The notes beneath the pieces were generated by a model, which searched no databases, was not told the origin of the DNA, and worked only from the letters and a program-made list of their open reading frames with translations. 64,000 nucleotides of DNA from the NCBI GenBank assembly GCA_034435035.1, contig DAOTXW010000027.1, forward strand, positions 80,512 to 144,511, in the 5' to 3' direction. Below are positions 15,352 through 24,379 of this stretch, piece after piece. Every line of letters starts with the position of its first letter. Position 1 is the stretch's first letter. The translations under genes were made by a program, and so were the position numbers. The stretch comes from JAHEME01 sp034435035 (GTDB taxonomy: Bacteria; Chloroflexota; Anaerolineae; Aggregatilineales; UBA3940).

Positions 15352-15380
15352 ATTTTAAGGTGCTTTGGGGTGCTTGTCAA
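15352..15380 (-). promoter_or_regulatory. Promoter of the EF-G paralogue
   Basis: On the minus strand TTGACA (15380-15375), 17 bases, TAAAAT (15357-15352). It gives a leader of about 100 bases before ATG 15246. Confidence 0.75.
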
Positions 15381-15484
15381 CGCTTGAACGGGTGACGATC
15401 TTCACCTGATCAGGGAAGCAATGTGTACTATAGTTGGAATATCGCCGCCGCAGGCCACGATCGTGGAACCGGAGAATAGAAGCT

Positions 15485-16861
15485 ATGCCCCAGATGCCCC
15501 CTGAACCTTTCCGCATCAAGGTGATTGAGAAGATCCGACGGACGAGCCGCCCGGAGCGCGAGAGACTGCTTCAAGCATCTGGCTACAATCTATTCCGGCT
15601 GCGGGCTGAAGATGTTTATATCGACCTGCTGACAGACAGCGGCACATCGGCCATGAGCGATGCGCAGTGGAGTGCCTTACTGAAAGGCGATGAGTCGTAT
15701 GCCGGGGCCCGGAGCTATTATGAGCTAAAAGATGCCGTCGATCAGATCTTCGGTTTCCAACACTTTGTGCCGACGCATCAGGGGCGCGCAGCGGAACATA
15801 TTCTGTGCTCACTGCTGGTCAAACCCGGGGATTTGATCCCCAGCAACAGCCACTTTGACACCACCGGTGCCAATGTTCGGGCTGCCGGCGGGAAGCCCGT
15901 GGATCTGGTCATCGCTGAGGCATACGATCCGGTGAACCGGCACCCGTTCAAAGGCAACCTGGATCCCGTCAAGCTGGAGAACTTCATCCAGCAGCACGGG
16001 GTTGATCGGATCCCCTTCGGGATGATCACGATCACCAACAACGCCGGAGGAGGGCAACCTGTATCGCTCGCTAACATCCGTACCGTGGCTGATATCTACC
16101 ATCGGTATGGCATCCCTTTCTTTATCGATGCGTGCCGCTATGCGGAGAATGCCTACTTCATCAAACTGCGAGAAGAGGGTTACGGAGATCGGACACCGGC
16201 AGAAATCGCACGCGAAATCTTTGCGCTGGCGGACGGCGCCACAATGAGCGCCAAGAAGGATGGGCTGGTTAATATCGGCGGCCTGCTGTGCTTGAACGAT
16301 CCGGCGCTGTTTGAGCGTGTCAAGCAGGCGCTGATCTTACGTGAGGGCTTCCCAACATATGGTGGGCTGGCGGGCCGCGACCTGGCGGCGCTGGCCACGG
16401 GTCTGTGGGAAGCCCTGGACGAAGAGTATCTGGCCTATCGGTTGGCCCATACAGCTTACCTGGCTAACGGCCTGCTTGCCGCAGGCGTGCCGGTTGTGGA
16501 GCCTCCGGGCGGGCATGCGGTGTATATCGACGCCGGTCGGCTCCTTCCTCATATCCCGCCTGGCGAGTATCCGGGGCAGTCGCTGTCGATTGAGATCTAT
16601 CTTGAAGGCGGCATCCGCACCGTTGAGCTCGGGAGCGTCGCCTTCGCCCACCGCGATCCGGATACTGGTCAGATAGTCCATCCCCCGCTTGAGCTGGTGC
16701 GGCTGGCGATCCCGCGCCGGGTCTACACACAGAGCCATCTCGACTTCGTCATTGAAACCGTGGCAGAGATATCACGCCGGCGTGAGCAGCTGCATGGGGT
16801 CCGGATTGTGCAGGAGCCGTCATTGCTGAGGCACTTCACGGCGGAGTTTGCGCTCATCTAA
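15485..16861 (+). CDS. tnaA: Tryptophanase
   Basis: A PLP-dependent beta-eliminating lyase of 458 residues, probably cleaving tryptophan to indole, pyruvate and ammonia. Family stretches include FVPTHQGRAAEHIL, ITNNAGGGQPVS, FIDACRYAENAYFI and MSAKKDGLVNIGG with the PLP lysine K258. Tryptophanase and tyrosine phenol-lyase are close relatives. Where phenol-lyase has Met-Glu-Arg (R381) and Phe448, this protein has Val380-Glu-Leu382 and His450, like tryptophanase (Val394/Ile396 and His463 in E. coli). No tnaC-like leader peptide or tnaB permease is adjacent. ATG 15485 has GGAG ten bases upstream. A weak promoter, TTCACC-N19-TACTAT, can be read at 15401-15431. Confidence 0.85.
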   Translation: MPQMPPEPFRIKVIEKIRRTSRPERERLLQASGYNLFRLRAEDVYIDLLTDSGTSAMSDAQWSALLKGDESYAGARSYYELKDAVDQIFGFQHFVPTHQGRAAEHILCSLLVKPGDLIPSNSHFDTTGANVRAAGGKPVDLVIAEAYDPVNRHPFKGNLDPVKLENFIQQHGVDRIPFGMITITNNAGGGQPVSLANIRTVADIYHRYGIPFFIDACRYAENAYFIKLREEGYGDRTPAEIAREIFALADGATMSAKKDGLVNIGGLLCLNDPALFERVKQALILREGFPTYGGLAGRDLAALATGLWEALDEEYLAYRLAHTAYLANGLLAAGVPVVEPPGGHAVYIDAGRLLPHIPPGEYPGQSLSIEIYLEGGIRTVELGSVAFAHRDPDTGQIVHPPLELVRLAIPRRVYTQSHLDFVIETVAEISRRREQLHGVRIVQEPSLLRHFTAEFALI

Positions 16862-16915
16862 CGCTGCTGGGGCCGCTTTGATGGCTGATCGGCGGGCAGG
16901 CGAAGGGCGCGGCGC

Positions 16916-16945
16916 TTGGCGGCTCAACAGGCACCGCGCTATACT
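16916..16945 (+). promoter_or_regulatory. Promoter of the C39-like peptidase/murJ unit
   Basis: TTGGCG (16916-16921), 18 bases, TATACT (16940-16945), in the 139-base gap after tnaA. It predicts a leader of about 50 bases. Confidence 0.65.
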
Positions 16946-17000
16946 GTCTGACAGATCCGGCTCTGCAGCGACGTGTTAGACTGATAGTGGCGCGAAGTCG

Positions 17001-18458
17001 ATGATGCGGTTCAGACGGCGGGGCTCGCTGCCCCAGCTACGAAATTATCCGGCCGGGCGCAAGCCCGGTTTACTGCTCTTCCGGCGGCGCGGGCGCCCAG
17101 CGGGCGCCATTGGCCGCCGCGTGCAGTCCGTCAGCCCTGGCTCGCGCAGCATCGGGTGGCTGATGGCAGTTGCGATCGTGCTGGCCGTCATCGCGGCAGC
17201 TCCGCTGTGGCTACCGGCCGTCTCCTGGGTCATCCCCGATCGCTACATCATGGCATATGCGCCTGAGCCGATCCAGCAGATGGTTTTCCAGGTCAATCCG
17301 GCTGAGCAGGTGCCCACTGTTGCGGCAGTGGACAGCGCGGAGGCAGAAAACCTGCTTGCCAGCCTGGCCCCCACCGCGACTCCTACCCCGGGCGGCAGCA
17401 ACTTCGGTGGGCCGGGCAGCTTTGTCCAACCCACGCCGATGGCAGTCGCGCCGACGCCGACCCTGACTCCTGTGTTCTCCGTGCAGGTTGACTCGCGGGC
17501 AGTAGATCGGGAGAACCGCGCTGATCTCGGGGACATCAGCCATCTGCTGACGGGGTTCGAATGGGAACAGCAGGGTTACAACAACTGCGGGCCTGCCTCC
17601 GTGCGGACCCTGATGAGCTACTGGGGTGTAGAGTTCACGGAGGCTGAGGCTGCGGCCTATCTGAAGCCGGATCCCGAGGATCCCAACGTGCGCCCGGACG
17701 AGATTGCAACCTTCGTCGAGCAGTACGGCTACCAGGCTCTAACCCGGGTAGATGGCGATTTCGACCTGGTCAAGCAGTTCTTGCTGGCAGGCTATCCGGT
17801 GCTGATCGAAACCGGGTACGACCCTGAGCCAGACACCATCGGGTGGACGTCGCATTATCTGACCCTGGCTGGCTACTCCGACGAGGGGCTGATTGCGATG
17901 GATACCTATCGGCGCCCCAACTGGTTCTACCCGTACAACGAGGTGGATTACTACTGGCGTCAGTTCAACCGGCGCTATATCATCATCTTCCGCCCTGACC
18001 AGGCGGTGGCGGTGGCGTCAATAGTCGGCGATGAAATGAATGACACCGTGATGTATGAAAACGCGCTCCGCACCGCGCAGGCCGAATCCAGCCTCAATCG
18101 CGAAGATCCTTTCGCATGGTTCAACCTGGGAAGCAGCCTGGTGGCGCTGGGGCGCTATGAGGATGCCGCACTGGCGTTTGATCAGGCCCGGAATCTCGGG
18201 CTGCCCAGCCGATTCCTGTGGTATCAGTTCACTCCCTATGAAGCGTATCTGCAGGTTGGCCGATATGAGGATGTCATTGCGCTGGCCGACGATGTCCTGG
18301 GCAAGAAAGCCAGTGAGGAGGCCTATTACTACAAAGGACTGGCGCTGCTGGAACTGGGAGAAACCGACCGCGCCCGGATTCAGCTGAGCATGGCTGTTCG
18401 CCAGAACAGGAACTATGCTGAGGCTCGGGCCGCCCTTGAGACGCTGGATGGCGGCTGA
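17001..18458 (+). CDS. Membrane-anchored C39-like cysteine peptidase with TPR tail, copy 1
   Basis: This 485-residue protein has a basic N-terminal segment, one membrane span (about 51-75), a Thr/Pro-rich linker (about 120-160), a papain-fold C39-like domain (about 185-330) and C-terminal TPRs (about 345-480). The triad is visible: C196 in YNNCGPASV, H285 in SHYLTLAGY and D301 in MDTY. Topology suggests the peptidase and TPRs lie outside the cell. C39 peptidases of exporters cut GG-leaders, but this soluble C39_2-like type has no ABC transporter attached and unknown substrates. A paralogue starts six bases downstream. Confidence 0.82.
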   Translation: MMRFRRRGSLPQLRNYPAGRKPGLLLFRRRGRPAGAIGRRVQSVSPGSRSIGWLMAVAIVLAVIAAAPLWLPAVSWVIPDRYIMAYAPEPIQQMVFQVNPAEQVPTVAAVDSAEAENLLASLAPTATPTPGGSNFGGPGSFVQPTPMAVAPTPTLTPVFSVQVDSRAVDRENRADLGDISHLLTGFEWEQQGYNNCGPASVRTLMSYWGVEFTEAEAAAYLKPDPEDPNVRPDEIATFVEQYGYQALTRVDGDFDLVKQFLLAGYPVLIETGYDPEPDTIGWTSHYLTLAGYSDEGLIAMDTYRRPNWFYPYNEVDYYWRQFNRRYIIIFRPDQAVAVASIVGDEMNDTVMYENALRTAQAESSLNREDPFAWFNLGSSLVALGRYEDAALAFDQARNLGLPSRFLWYQFTPYEAYLQVGRYEDVIALADDVLGKKASEEAYYYKGLALLELGETDRARIQLSMAVRQNRNYAEARAALETLDGG

Positions 18459-18464
18459 TCGCGC

Positions 18465-19844
18465 ATGAGGCAGCCGGACCGCCGTCACCCTGAACCCCAT
18501 GTGCGCCGGCGCGGCAGGGGCCGCCTCACGATTGGCCAGCGCAGTGCCCGGGCCGTGATCGCAGGCTCTCTGCTGCTGCTGGTGGTAACCCTGGCTCTGC
18601 CGATATGGCTTCCGGGCATTGTGCGCTGGTTGGTACCCGACCGGTACATCATGGCCTACGCGCCGGAGCCGCTGCAGCGCCTGGTCTTTGACACCGATGC
18701 CGGTCAGACTCTGCCTACTGCCGCTGCCGTGCCGCCAAACCCGAGCATTGTGCTGCCGCCAACAGAAATCCTGTCACCCTCGCCGCTGCCAACCATCGCT
18801 GCGCCGGGGGCCGGAGCGGAGCCTACCCGGGGCGGAGCTGCCCCGACGGTCACTTTCACCCCGGCTTTTTCATCCAGCGACCCCCCCTCCCCGGCGCCTG
18901 GCGACTGGCCACCAACGATTCAACTGACCGGGTTCACGCATACCTATCAGGGATGGAACAACTGCGGACCCGCCACCCTGACGACCACGCTGAGTTTCTG
19001 GAACCTGAGAGTCACCCAGCCGGACGTCGCTGCGTTCGTCAAGCCCAACCCTGAGGATCGCAACGTAAGGCCGGATGAGCTGGCGGCCTATGTAGAGAGC
19101 CTCGGGTATGAGGCCATCGTGCGGGCTGACGGCGACCTGGAACTCCTCAGGCGAATCCTTGCAGCGGGCTACCCGGTGGTCATTGAGAAAGGGTTTGATC
19201 CGGAGCCGGATCGGCTTGGCTGGATGGGGCACTATCTGGTACTGACCGGCTATTCCGATGCTGACGGCGTGTTCTATACGATGGACTCGTATCTCGGGCC
19301 GGACCGGTCGGAGGGCTATCAGAGTCTTGACCGCTTCTGGGAGCACTTCAATCGATTGTACATGGTGGTGTTCCCGCCGGGGGAGCGGGCCATCCTTGAG
19401 GATCTGATTGGGCCTGAGATGGGCGACACGCAGATGTATGCGAACGCCATCACCACCGCACAGGCAGCCGTGCAGCAGAATCCTGCCAACGCCTTTGCCT
19501 GGTTCAACATCGGCAGCAGTCTGGCGGCCCTCGGCGACTATGCTGGCGCGGCCACCGCTTTTGACCAGGCGCGCAGCCTCGGGCTCCCATGGCGCATTCT
19601 GTGGTATCAGTTCGGGCCGTATGAAGCGTATTTGAAGGTGGGGCGCTACGAGGATGTGCTCACGCTCGCCGATGCAATCCTGGCCGATAATGAATACTCT
19701 GAGGAAGCCTACTACTATAAGGGATTGGTCTATTCCCAGCGTGGGCAGGTGAACGCAGCCCGGACGCAGTTCACGCTGGCGCTACGCAACAATGCGCATT
19801 ATGCCGCTGCGCAGGATGCGCTGGATTCCCTGCCCGATAATTAG
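18465..19844 (+). CDS. Membrane-anchored C39-like cysteine peptidase with TPR tail, copy 2
   Basis: A 459-residue paralogue of the preceding gene with the same plan: basic N terminus, membrane span (about 26-48), Thr/Pro linker, C39-like domain and TPR tail. The triad is C167 in WNNCGPATL, H256 in GHYLVLTGY and D274 in MDSY. Stretches shared with copy 1 include VPDRYIMAYAPEP/IPDRYIMAYAPEP just after the span, PEDRNVRPDE, and YYYKGL in the TPRs. The copies are clearly homologous but well diverged, so the duplication is old and both are kept. The next gene, murJ, starts 61 bases downstream. Confidence 0.82.
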   Translation: MRQPDRRHPEPHVRRRGRGRLTIGQRSARAVIAGSLLLLVVTLALPIWLPGIVRWLVPDRYIMAYAPEPLQRLVFDTDAGQTLPTAAAVPPNPSIVLPPTEILSPSPLPTIAAPGAGAEPTRGGAAPTVTFTPAFSSSDPPSPAPGDWPPTIQLTGFTHTYQGWNNCGPATLTTTLSFWNLRVTQPDVAAFVKPNPEDRNVRPDELAAYVESLGYEAIVRADGDLELLRRILAAGYPVVIEKGFDPEPDRLGWMGHYLVLTGYSDADGVFYTMDSYLGPDRSEGYQSLDRFWEHFNRLYMVVFPPGERAILEDLIGPEMGDTQMYANAITTAQAAVQQNPANAFAWFNIGSSLAALGDYAGAATAFDQARSLGLPWRILWYQFGPYEAYLKVGRYEDVLTLADAILADNEYSEEAYYYKGLVYSQRGQVNAARTQFTLALRNNAHYAAAQDALDSLPDN

Positions 19845-19905
19845 CCTCCTGGGCGCAGAGACAGTACACTCACCCCACATTCGAGGACCGCGGGGGGAAT
19901 CTTTT

Positions 19906-21516
19906 ATGGCGGATGCTCCGGCGCCGCAGGCTGGCACCACAGTACAGGTTGCCCGTTCGACCGTGGTTATCATGGCAGGGCTTGGCCTGGCGCTGGTTCT
20001 GGGAATCGTGCGGCAGGCGATCGTATCAGGCCGTTTTGGCACCAGTGCCGCCTATGACGCCTTCTCGGCTGCCAATACGATCCCTGAGCTGCTCTATACG
20101 ATGCTCTCCGGCGGTGCGCTGGCGTTTGCTTTCATCCCGGTCTATGCAGAATCGCTCAGCCGATCCGAGGCCGCCGCTGCCAACCGCCTGTTCAGCCAGG
20201 TATTCAATGCCATTCTGCTGCTGACTGCCGCTGCCTCAGCCGCGTCGGCGGTGGCGGCCCCGCTGCTGGTCTCGGTTCAGTGGGGGGTCGCACCGAGCTT
20301 CCCCGCTGAGCAGCAGGCGCTGACCGTTCAGCTGATGCGTGTGCTGCTGCTCTCGACGGTTGTATTCTCAGTCAGCAGCATCCTGACCGGCACACTCCAT
20401 GCCCGGCAGCACTTCCTGCTGCCGGCGCTGGCGCCCAGCCTGTATACCGGCGGGATCATTATCGGAGCGGTGGTGCTGCAGCCCCTGTGGGGTATCTTTG
20501 GCCTGGCATGGGGCGCTGTGATCGGGGCCGGGCTGCACTTCGCAGTCCAGGTCCCGGGACTGCTGCGGTACCAGGTGCGCTGGCTGCCCGCGCTGAGCCT
20601 CGCCGATGCCGACGTGCGCCGCGTTGCAGCGCTGATGCTGCCCCGGGTGATCGATCTGCTGATGGCGCGGGCCAGCATTGAGTGGCTTAACAATAACCTG
20701 GCGTCCGGGATGGGGGAAGGGCGGGTCTCGGCGCTGCGCTACAGTTATACGCTGATGAATATGCCGTGGACGCTGATCGGCACGGCCATTGCAACAGCCG
20801 TCTTCCCCACGATGGCGGCTCTGGCAGCCCGCGGCGATGTAGCGGCGCAGCGGCGCGCCCTCAGCGGCTCCCTGAGGGCCATCCTGACATTGGCCATCCC
20901 GGCAGCAGCCGGGCTGCTGGTGCTGGGGCATCCCCTCATCCAGGTGCTGTTTGAACGCGGCGAATTCACACCGCGCAGCACTGAGCTGGTCTACTACTCG
21001 TTGCAGTTCTACGCGCTGACCCTGATCAGCCTGTCCATGCTGGACGCGGTAGTGCGGGCCTTTGCGGCACAGAAAGACACGCTGACGCCGCTGCTGGTCT
21101 CATTCTTCACGACTGCCCTCAACATCGGTCTGGCGATCTGGCTCTCCCGGCCGATCAACCGGGGTGGGCTGGAGCACGGCGGGCCGCCGCTGGCCAATGG
21201 GATCGCGGTCGGGGTGGAGGCGCTCACTGGTATGGTGATCTTGCATCTGCGCTGGCGCGGTGTTGATGCGCGGCGGATCGTGCAGGATGCGGCCAAGGCC
21301 GCCGCTGCCGCTGGCGCCATGGCTGCCAGTCTCACCGTGCTGCAAAGGCTATGGCAGCCGCAGCCACCGGTCATGCTGGTAGTGGGTGGCGCGATGGGGG
21401 TAGCGGTCTATACAGCGGCGGCGCTGGCACTGGGCATCCATGAGGTGCGGACGATCCCGCTGTCCCTGTTGCAGATAGTGCGGCGCGCCCCCGCGCAGCC
21501 ACGCATGGATGCATAG
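19906..21516 (+). CDS. murJ: Lipid II flippase MurJ
   Basis: MurJ flips lipid-linked peptidoglycan precursor across the membrane. The 536-residue protein is almost wholly hydrophobic, consistent with about 14 spans of the MVF fold. It has family stretches VLGIVRQAIVSGRFGTSAAYDAFSAANTIPELLYTMLSGGALAFAFIPVY, HARQHFLLPALAP, FPTMAALAARGD and LFERGEFT. ATG 19906 follows GGGGGGA; the frame runs back to 19792 into the previous gene. Placement after two secreted peptidases hints at envelope biogenesis for the whole unit. Confidence 0.9.
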   Translation: MADAPAPQAGTTVQVARSTVVIMAGLGLALVLGIVRQAIVSGRFGTSAAYDAFSAANTIPELLYTMLSGGALAFAFIPVYAESLSRSEAAAANRLFSQVFNAILLLTAAASAASAVAAPLLVSVQWGVAPSFPAEQQALTVQLMRVLLLSTVVFSVSSILTGTLHARQHFLLPALAPSLYTGGIIIGAVVLQPLWGIFGLAWGAVIGAGLHFAVQVPGLLRYQVRWLPALSLADADVRRVAALMLPRVIDLLMARASIEWLNNNLASGMGEGRVSALRYSYTLMNMPWTLIGTAIATAVFPTMAALAARGDVAAQRRALSGSLRAILTLAIPAAAGLLVLGHPLIQVLFERGEFTPRSTELVYYSLQFYALTLISLSMLDAVVRAFAAQKDTLTPLLVSFFTTALNIGLAIWLSRPINRGGLEHGGPPLANGIAVGVEALTGMVILHLRWRGVDARRIVQDAAKAAAAAGAMAASLTVLQRLWQPQPPVMLVVGGAMGVAVYTAAALALGIHEVRTIPLSLLQIVRRAPAQPRMDA

Positions 21517-21629
21517 CGCGCCGCTGCACGGCGAACCTCGGTCGCAATTGGCGCAATCCATCGCTATATTCTGTTTAGCCTGTGCGCAGGCGTTTAACTC
21601 TGGATCACCCGGACAGGATTGGACAAGAG

Positions 21630-22130
21630 ATGGTCAAGATTCTGGTGTGGGTCTTCAATCATCGTTTCTACCCGGTGCTAGTAGGTGTTGTGTTTGTGTT
21701 GGCGGCTGTGCTGCTGGCTCGCGATGGCGTGGAATGGTATGACGTTGCGGCGCTGGCGGGTGTTGGCGTGGTGAGCGTAGGGATATGGCTTCTCCTGCGC
21801 CCCCAGCAGAGCGGCCCAAACAGTGTGCAGGCCATCCGGGCGCTGATCAAGGATGGCACCCAACCTACATTGATCGAGTTCTACTCATCGTATTGCGTGG
21901 GCTGTATGGCGATCCAGCCGGTGGTTGATCAGCTTGCCAAGGAAGCCGGCGAGCGCCTGCGCATCCTGCGTCTGAGCATCGATACTGAACCGGGCAAGAC
22001 GCTGATGCAGGAGCACAAGGTCGTATTCACGCCGACCTTTGTCTACTATGACGCCCGTGGTAACAAAGTGCGGGACAGCGTGTTCGTGCTGGACAAGGCC
22101 AAAATCCTGTACGATCTTGAGCACGCGTAA
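21630..22130 (+). CDS. Membrane-anchored thioredoxin-like protein
   Basis: A 166-residue protein with two N-terminal membrane spans (about 10-27 and 34-54) and a thioredoxin fold carrying a CVGC active site (C89, C92) in SSYCVGCMAIQP, then the cis-Pro region VVFTPTFVYYD. It probably acts in thiol-disulfide exchange at the membrane. The dipeptide Val-Gly differs from the Gly-Pro of thioredoxins and will tune the redox potential. ATG 21630 is preferred; a GTG at 21582 in frame lacks a ribosome binding site. Its stop overlaps the next start (TAATG). Confidence 0.8.
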   Translation: MVKILVWVFNHRFYPVLVGVVFVLAAVLLARDGVEWYDVAALAGVGVVSVGIWLLLRPQQSGPNSVQAIRALIKDGTQPTLIEFYSSYCVGCMAIQPVVDQLAKEAGERLRILRLSIDTEPGKTLMQEHKVVFTPTFVYYDARGNKVRDSVFVLDKAKILYDLEHA

Positions 22131-22720
22131 TGCGACGGCTGTTCTTCTGGTGGCGCTACCTGAGCAAACAGGCTCGCTGGGATACCGGCATCACGCCCCC
22201 TGAACTGGTGCGCCTGGTGGAGGATGAAGGCCTCCCGCCGGGCCGCGCGCTGGACTTGGGCTGCGGAACTGGCACCAATACGCTGTATCTGGCGGATAAG
22301 GGATGGCAGGCTGTCGGCGTGGACTTTGTGGCGGATGCTGTCCGGACGGCGCGCCGTCGGGCACGACAACATGGAGTAGCCGGGCGGACACGCTTCCTGG
22401 TGGGTGATGTATGCCGACTGGACAGGCTTCCGCTGGATGCGCCTGTTGATCTGTGTGTGGATATCGGCTGCGCTCACAGCCTGAGTGCAGCCCAGCGGGC
22501 ACAGTACGCGGAGCAGGTCGCAAGGGTGCTGCGTCCCGGCGGGCTGCTCCTGCTGTACATGTTCCGTCCGACCGAGCAGCGTCGCGTGGGTCTCGAGCCG
22601 GAGGCTGTGGAGGCGCTGTTCTCCGAGCACTTTCGCCTGCAGCTGGTAGAGATCGGTGAGGATCGGGCCGCACAGGCTGGCTCCGCCTGGTATCGGTTTG
22701 AGCGAAGAGCCGCCAGCTGA
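22130..22720 (+). CDS. Class I SAM-dependent methyltransferase
   Basis: A 196-residue Rossmann methyltransferase. Motif I is ALDLGCGTGTNTLYLADKGW, followed by VGVDFVADAVRTARRRA (motif II), FLVGDVCRLD and VLRPGGLLLLYMF. It resembles small TehB/thiopurine-type enzymes, but the substrate is unknown. It overlaps both neighbours by one base (TAATG and TGATG), so the three genes from 21630 to 23670 are translationally coupled. Confidence 0.8.
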   Translation: MRRLFFWWRYLSKQARWDTGITPPELVRLVEDEGLPPGRALDLGCGTGTNTLYLADKGWQAVGVDFVADAVRTARRRARQHGVAGRTRFLVGDVCRLDRLPLDAPVDLCVDIGCAHSLSAAQRAQYAEQVARVLRPGGLLLLYMFRPTEQRRVGLEPEAVEALFSEHFRLQLVEIGEDRAAQAGSAWYRFERRAAS

Positions 22721-23670
22721 TGCGCATTCTGTTCCTGTTCTTTGATGGCATCGGGCTGGGGGATGAGGATCCGGAGCGCAACCCCTTTGCCGCGGCGCAG
22801 GCACCGACCCTGTCGCAACTGGCAGGGGGACAGCGCTGGGTGCGGGGATCGGAGCGCCGGGACAGCGGCAGAGCGCTGTTTGCGCCAACCGACGCCTGTA
22901 TGGGTGTGGAGGGAAAGCCGCAGAGCGCTACCGGGCAGGCGGCGATCCTGACCGGCCTGAATGTGCCCCGGCTAATCGGGCGGCACTACGGCCCCAAGCC
23001 CATCCCGGAGATCGCCGAAATTGTCATGCGCGAGAGCGTCATTAGCCGGCTGGCCGCCTGTGGGCGCAGCGCTGGCCTGCTCAACGCGTATCCGTCGCAG
23101 CATCTGGCCAGCCTCCGCAGTGGCAAACGATTGCTCTCGGCCAGCCAACTGGCACTGCACGTGGCCGGCGTGGAATTGCGCGATGGGCATGCCCTGCTGG
23201 AGGGGCGGGCTCTATCGGCTGACTTCACCGGGCAGATGTGGTGGAGCCATGCCGCGCTGCGCGATAGCGCAAGCCAGGAATGGCGTGCCCGATCAGGGGA
23301 CGAGGCTCCGCCCGTTATGACCCCTTATGATGCCGGCCACAAGCTGGCGGCACTGGCTGAAGAGAAGGATTTCACCTTCTTTGACTGCTGGCTGACTGAT
23401 TATGTGGGGCACCGGGGCAGCCTGACCGATGCAGTCCAGACAGTTGAATTGATGGACGGTGTGCTGGCGGGACTGCTGGCTGCATGGGATGACTCGGCGG
23501 GGCTGGTCGTCATCACCAGTGATCATGGCAACCTGGAGGACATGGCAGAGCGCGGCCACACCCGCAATCTGGTGCCGACAGTGATCTTTGGCGAAGCCCG
23601 GCATGCCTTCGCGAGCGGACTGACAGATCTCACCGGATTTGCGCCTGCGCTTCTGACTGCGCTGTGCTGA
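22720..23670 (+). CDS. Alkaline-phosphatase-superfamily phosphatase/mutase-like enzyme
   Basis: A 316-residue member of the alkaline phosphatase superfamily, nearest to cofactor-independent phosphoglycerate mutase-like metalloenzymes. The first metal-binding motif is FFDGIGLGDED, the probable nucleophile is the serine of KPQSATGQAAILTG, and the second metal cluster is DYVGHRG plus VITSDHGN. It is much shorter than true iPGM (about 510 residues) because the large inserted phosphotransferase domain is missing, so it is more likely a phosphatase or nucleotide-type hydrolase. Coupled to the methyltransferase by TGATG. Confidence 0.7.
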   Translation: MRILFLFFDGIGLGDEDPERNPFAAAQAPTLSQLAGGQRWVRGSERRDSGRALFAPTDACMGVEGKPQSATGQAAILTGLNVPRLIGRHYGPKPIPEIAEIVMRESVISRLAACGRSAGLLNAYPSQHLASLRSGKRLLSASQLALHVAGVELRDGHALLEGRALSADFTGQMWWSHAALRDSASQEWRARSGDEAPPVMTPYDAGHKLAALAEEKDFTFFDCWLTDYVGHRGSLTDAVQTVELMDGVLAGLLAAWDDSAGLVVITSDHGNLEDMAERGHTRNLVPTVIFGEARHAFASGLTDLTGFAPALLTALC

Positions 23671-23701
23671 TGGGCTGTGATCAGCAGATGGCATGAGGTG
23701 A

Positions 23702-23731
23702 TTGACGGCGCACCCCCTACCGTCTTATGAT
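23702..23731 (+). promoter_or_regulatory. Promoter of the AMMECR1 gene
   Basis: TTGACG (23702-23707), 18 bases, TATGAT (23726-23731), in the 102-base gap before the AMMECR1 gene. Confidence 0.68.
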
Positions 23732-23772
23732 GAGTATCAGAGTGCGATGACTCTCATCCCCGGGGTGTTCCC

Positions 23773-24372
23773 GTGTCTGAACAGATTTCCCCTGCACTTA
23801 CATCTGAAGAGAGGCGGATACTTCTGACCCTGGCGCGCCAGGCGATTGACGCAGCCGCCCGACATCGTCCACTTCCGTCCGTCGCTCTCGATGAGCTGCC
23901 GGCGGCGCTGCGGGAGCCCAAAGCATGTTTTGTCACCCTGCACAAACATGGCCAGCTCCGCGGCTGCACCGGTGTCCTGAGCGCCCGCGCTCCGCTGGCA
24001 CTGGAAGTGGTCCGCACAGCCAGCCAGACCGCCATGGCCGATCCCCGGTTCTGGCCCGTGACCCCCGACGAGGTCGCCGAATTGGAGATCGAGATCTCTG
24101 TCCTCACCCCTCCCTCCCGGCTCGACTATAGCACATCCGCCAGTCTGCCCGGGCTGCTGCGGCCGGGCATCGATGGTGTAACGCTGATCAGGGGCCCGCA
24201 CCGTGCCACGTTTCTGCCGCAGGTGTGGGAAAAAGTCCCCGATGCCACCACATTCCTGGATATGTTGTGCGAGAAGATGGGACTGCCGCGCCGATCCTGG
24301 CTGTATGCGCATCTGGATGTTGAGACGTATCAGGTTGAAGAGTTCTCTGAGGCCACCGTAGGGCCGGTGTAG
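23773..24372 (+). CDS. AMMECR1-domain protein
   Basis: A 199-residue protein made almost only of the AMMECR1 domain. The signature GQLRGCTGVL lies near residue 60, followed by the conserved ALEVVRTASQTAMADPRFWPVTPDEVAELEIEISVLTPP and GVTLIRGPHRATFLPQVW. AMMECR1 proteins occur in all domains of life; the biochemical role is not settled, though they often sit beside MEMO or radical-SAM genes, which are absent here. The start is GTG 23773 and the ribosome binding site is poor. The gene ends 7 bases before a converging lipoprotein gene with no clear terminator between them. Confidence 0.85.
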   Translation: MSEQISPALTSEERRILLTLARQAIDAAARHRPLPSVALDELPAALREPKACFVTLHKHGQLRGCTGVLSARAPLALEVVRTASQTAMADPRFWPVTPDEVAELEIEISVLTPPSRLDYSTSASLPGLLRPGIDGVTLIRGPHRATFLPQVWEKVPDATTFLDMLCEKMGLPRRSWLYAHLDVETYQVEEFSEATVGPV

Positions 24373-24379
24373 CCATCTG

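Noticed and set aside
15485..16861. Tyrosine phenol-lyase instead of tryptophanase
   Set aside because: The arginine and phenylalanine that mark phenol-lyase are Leu382 and His450 here.
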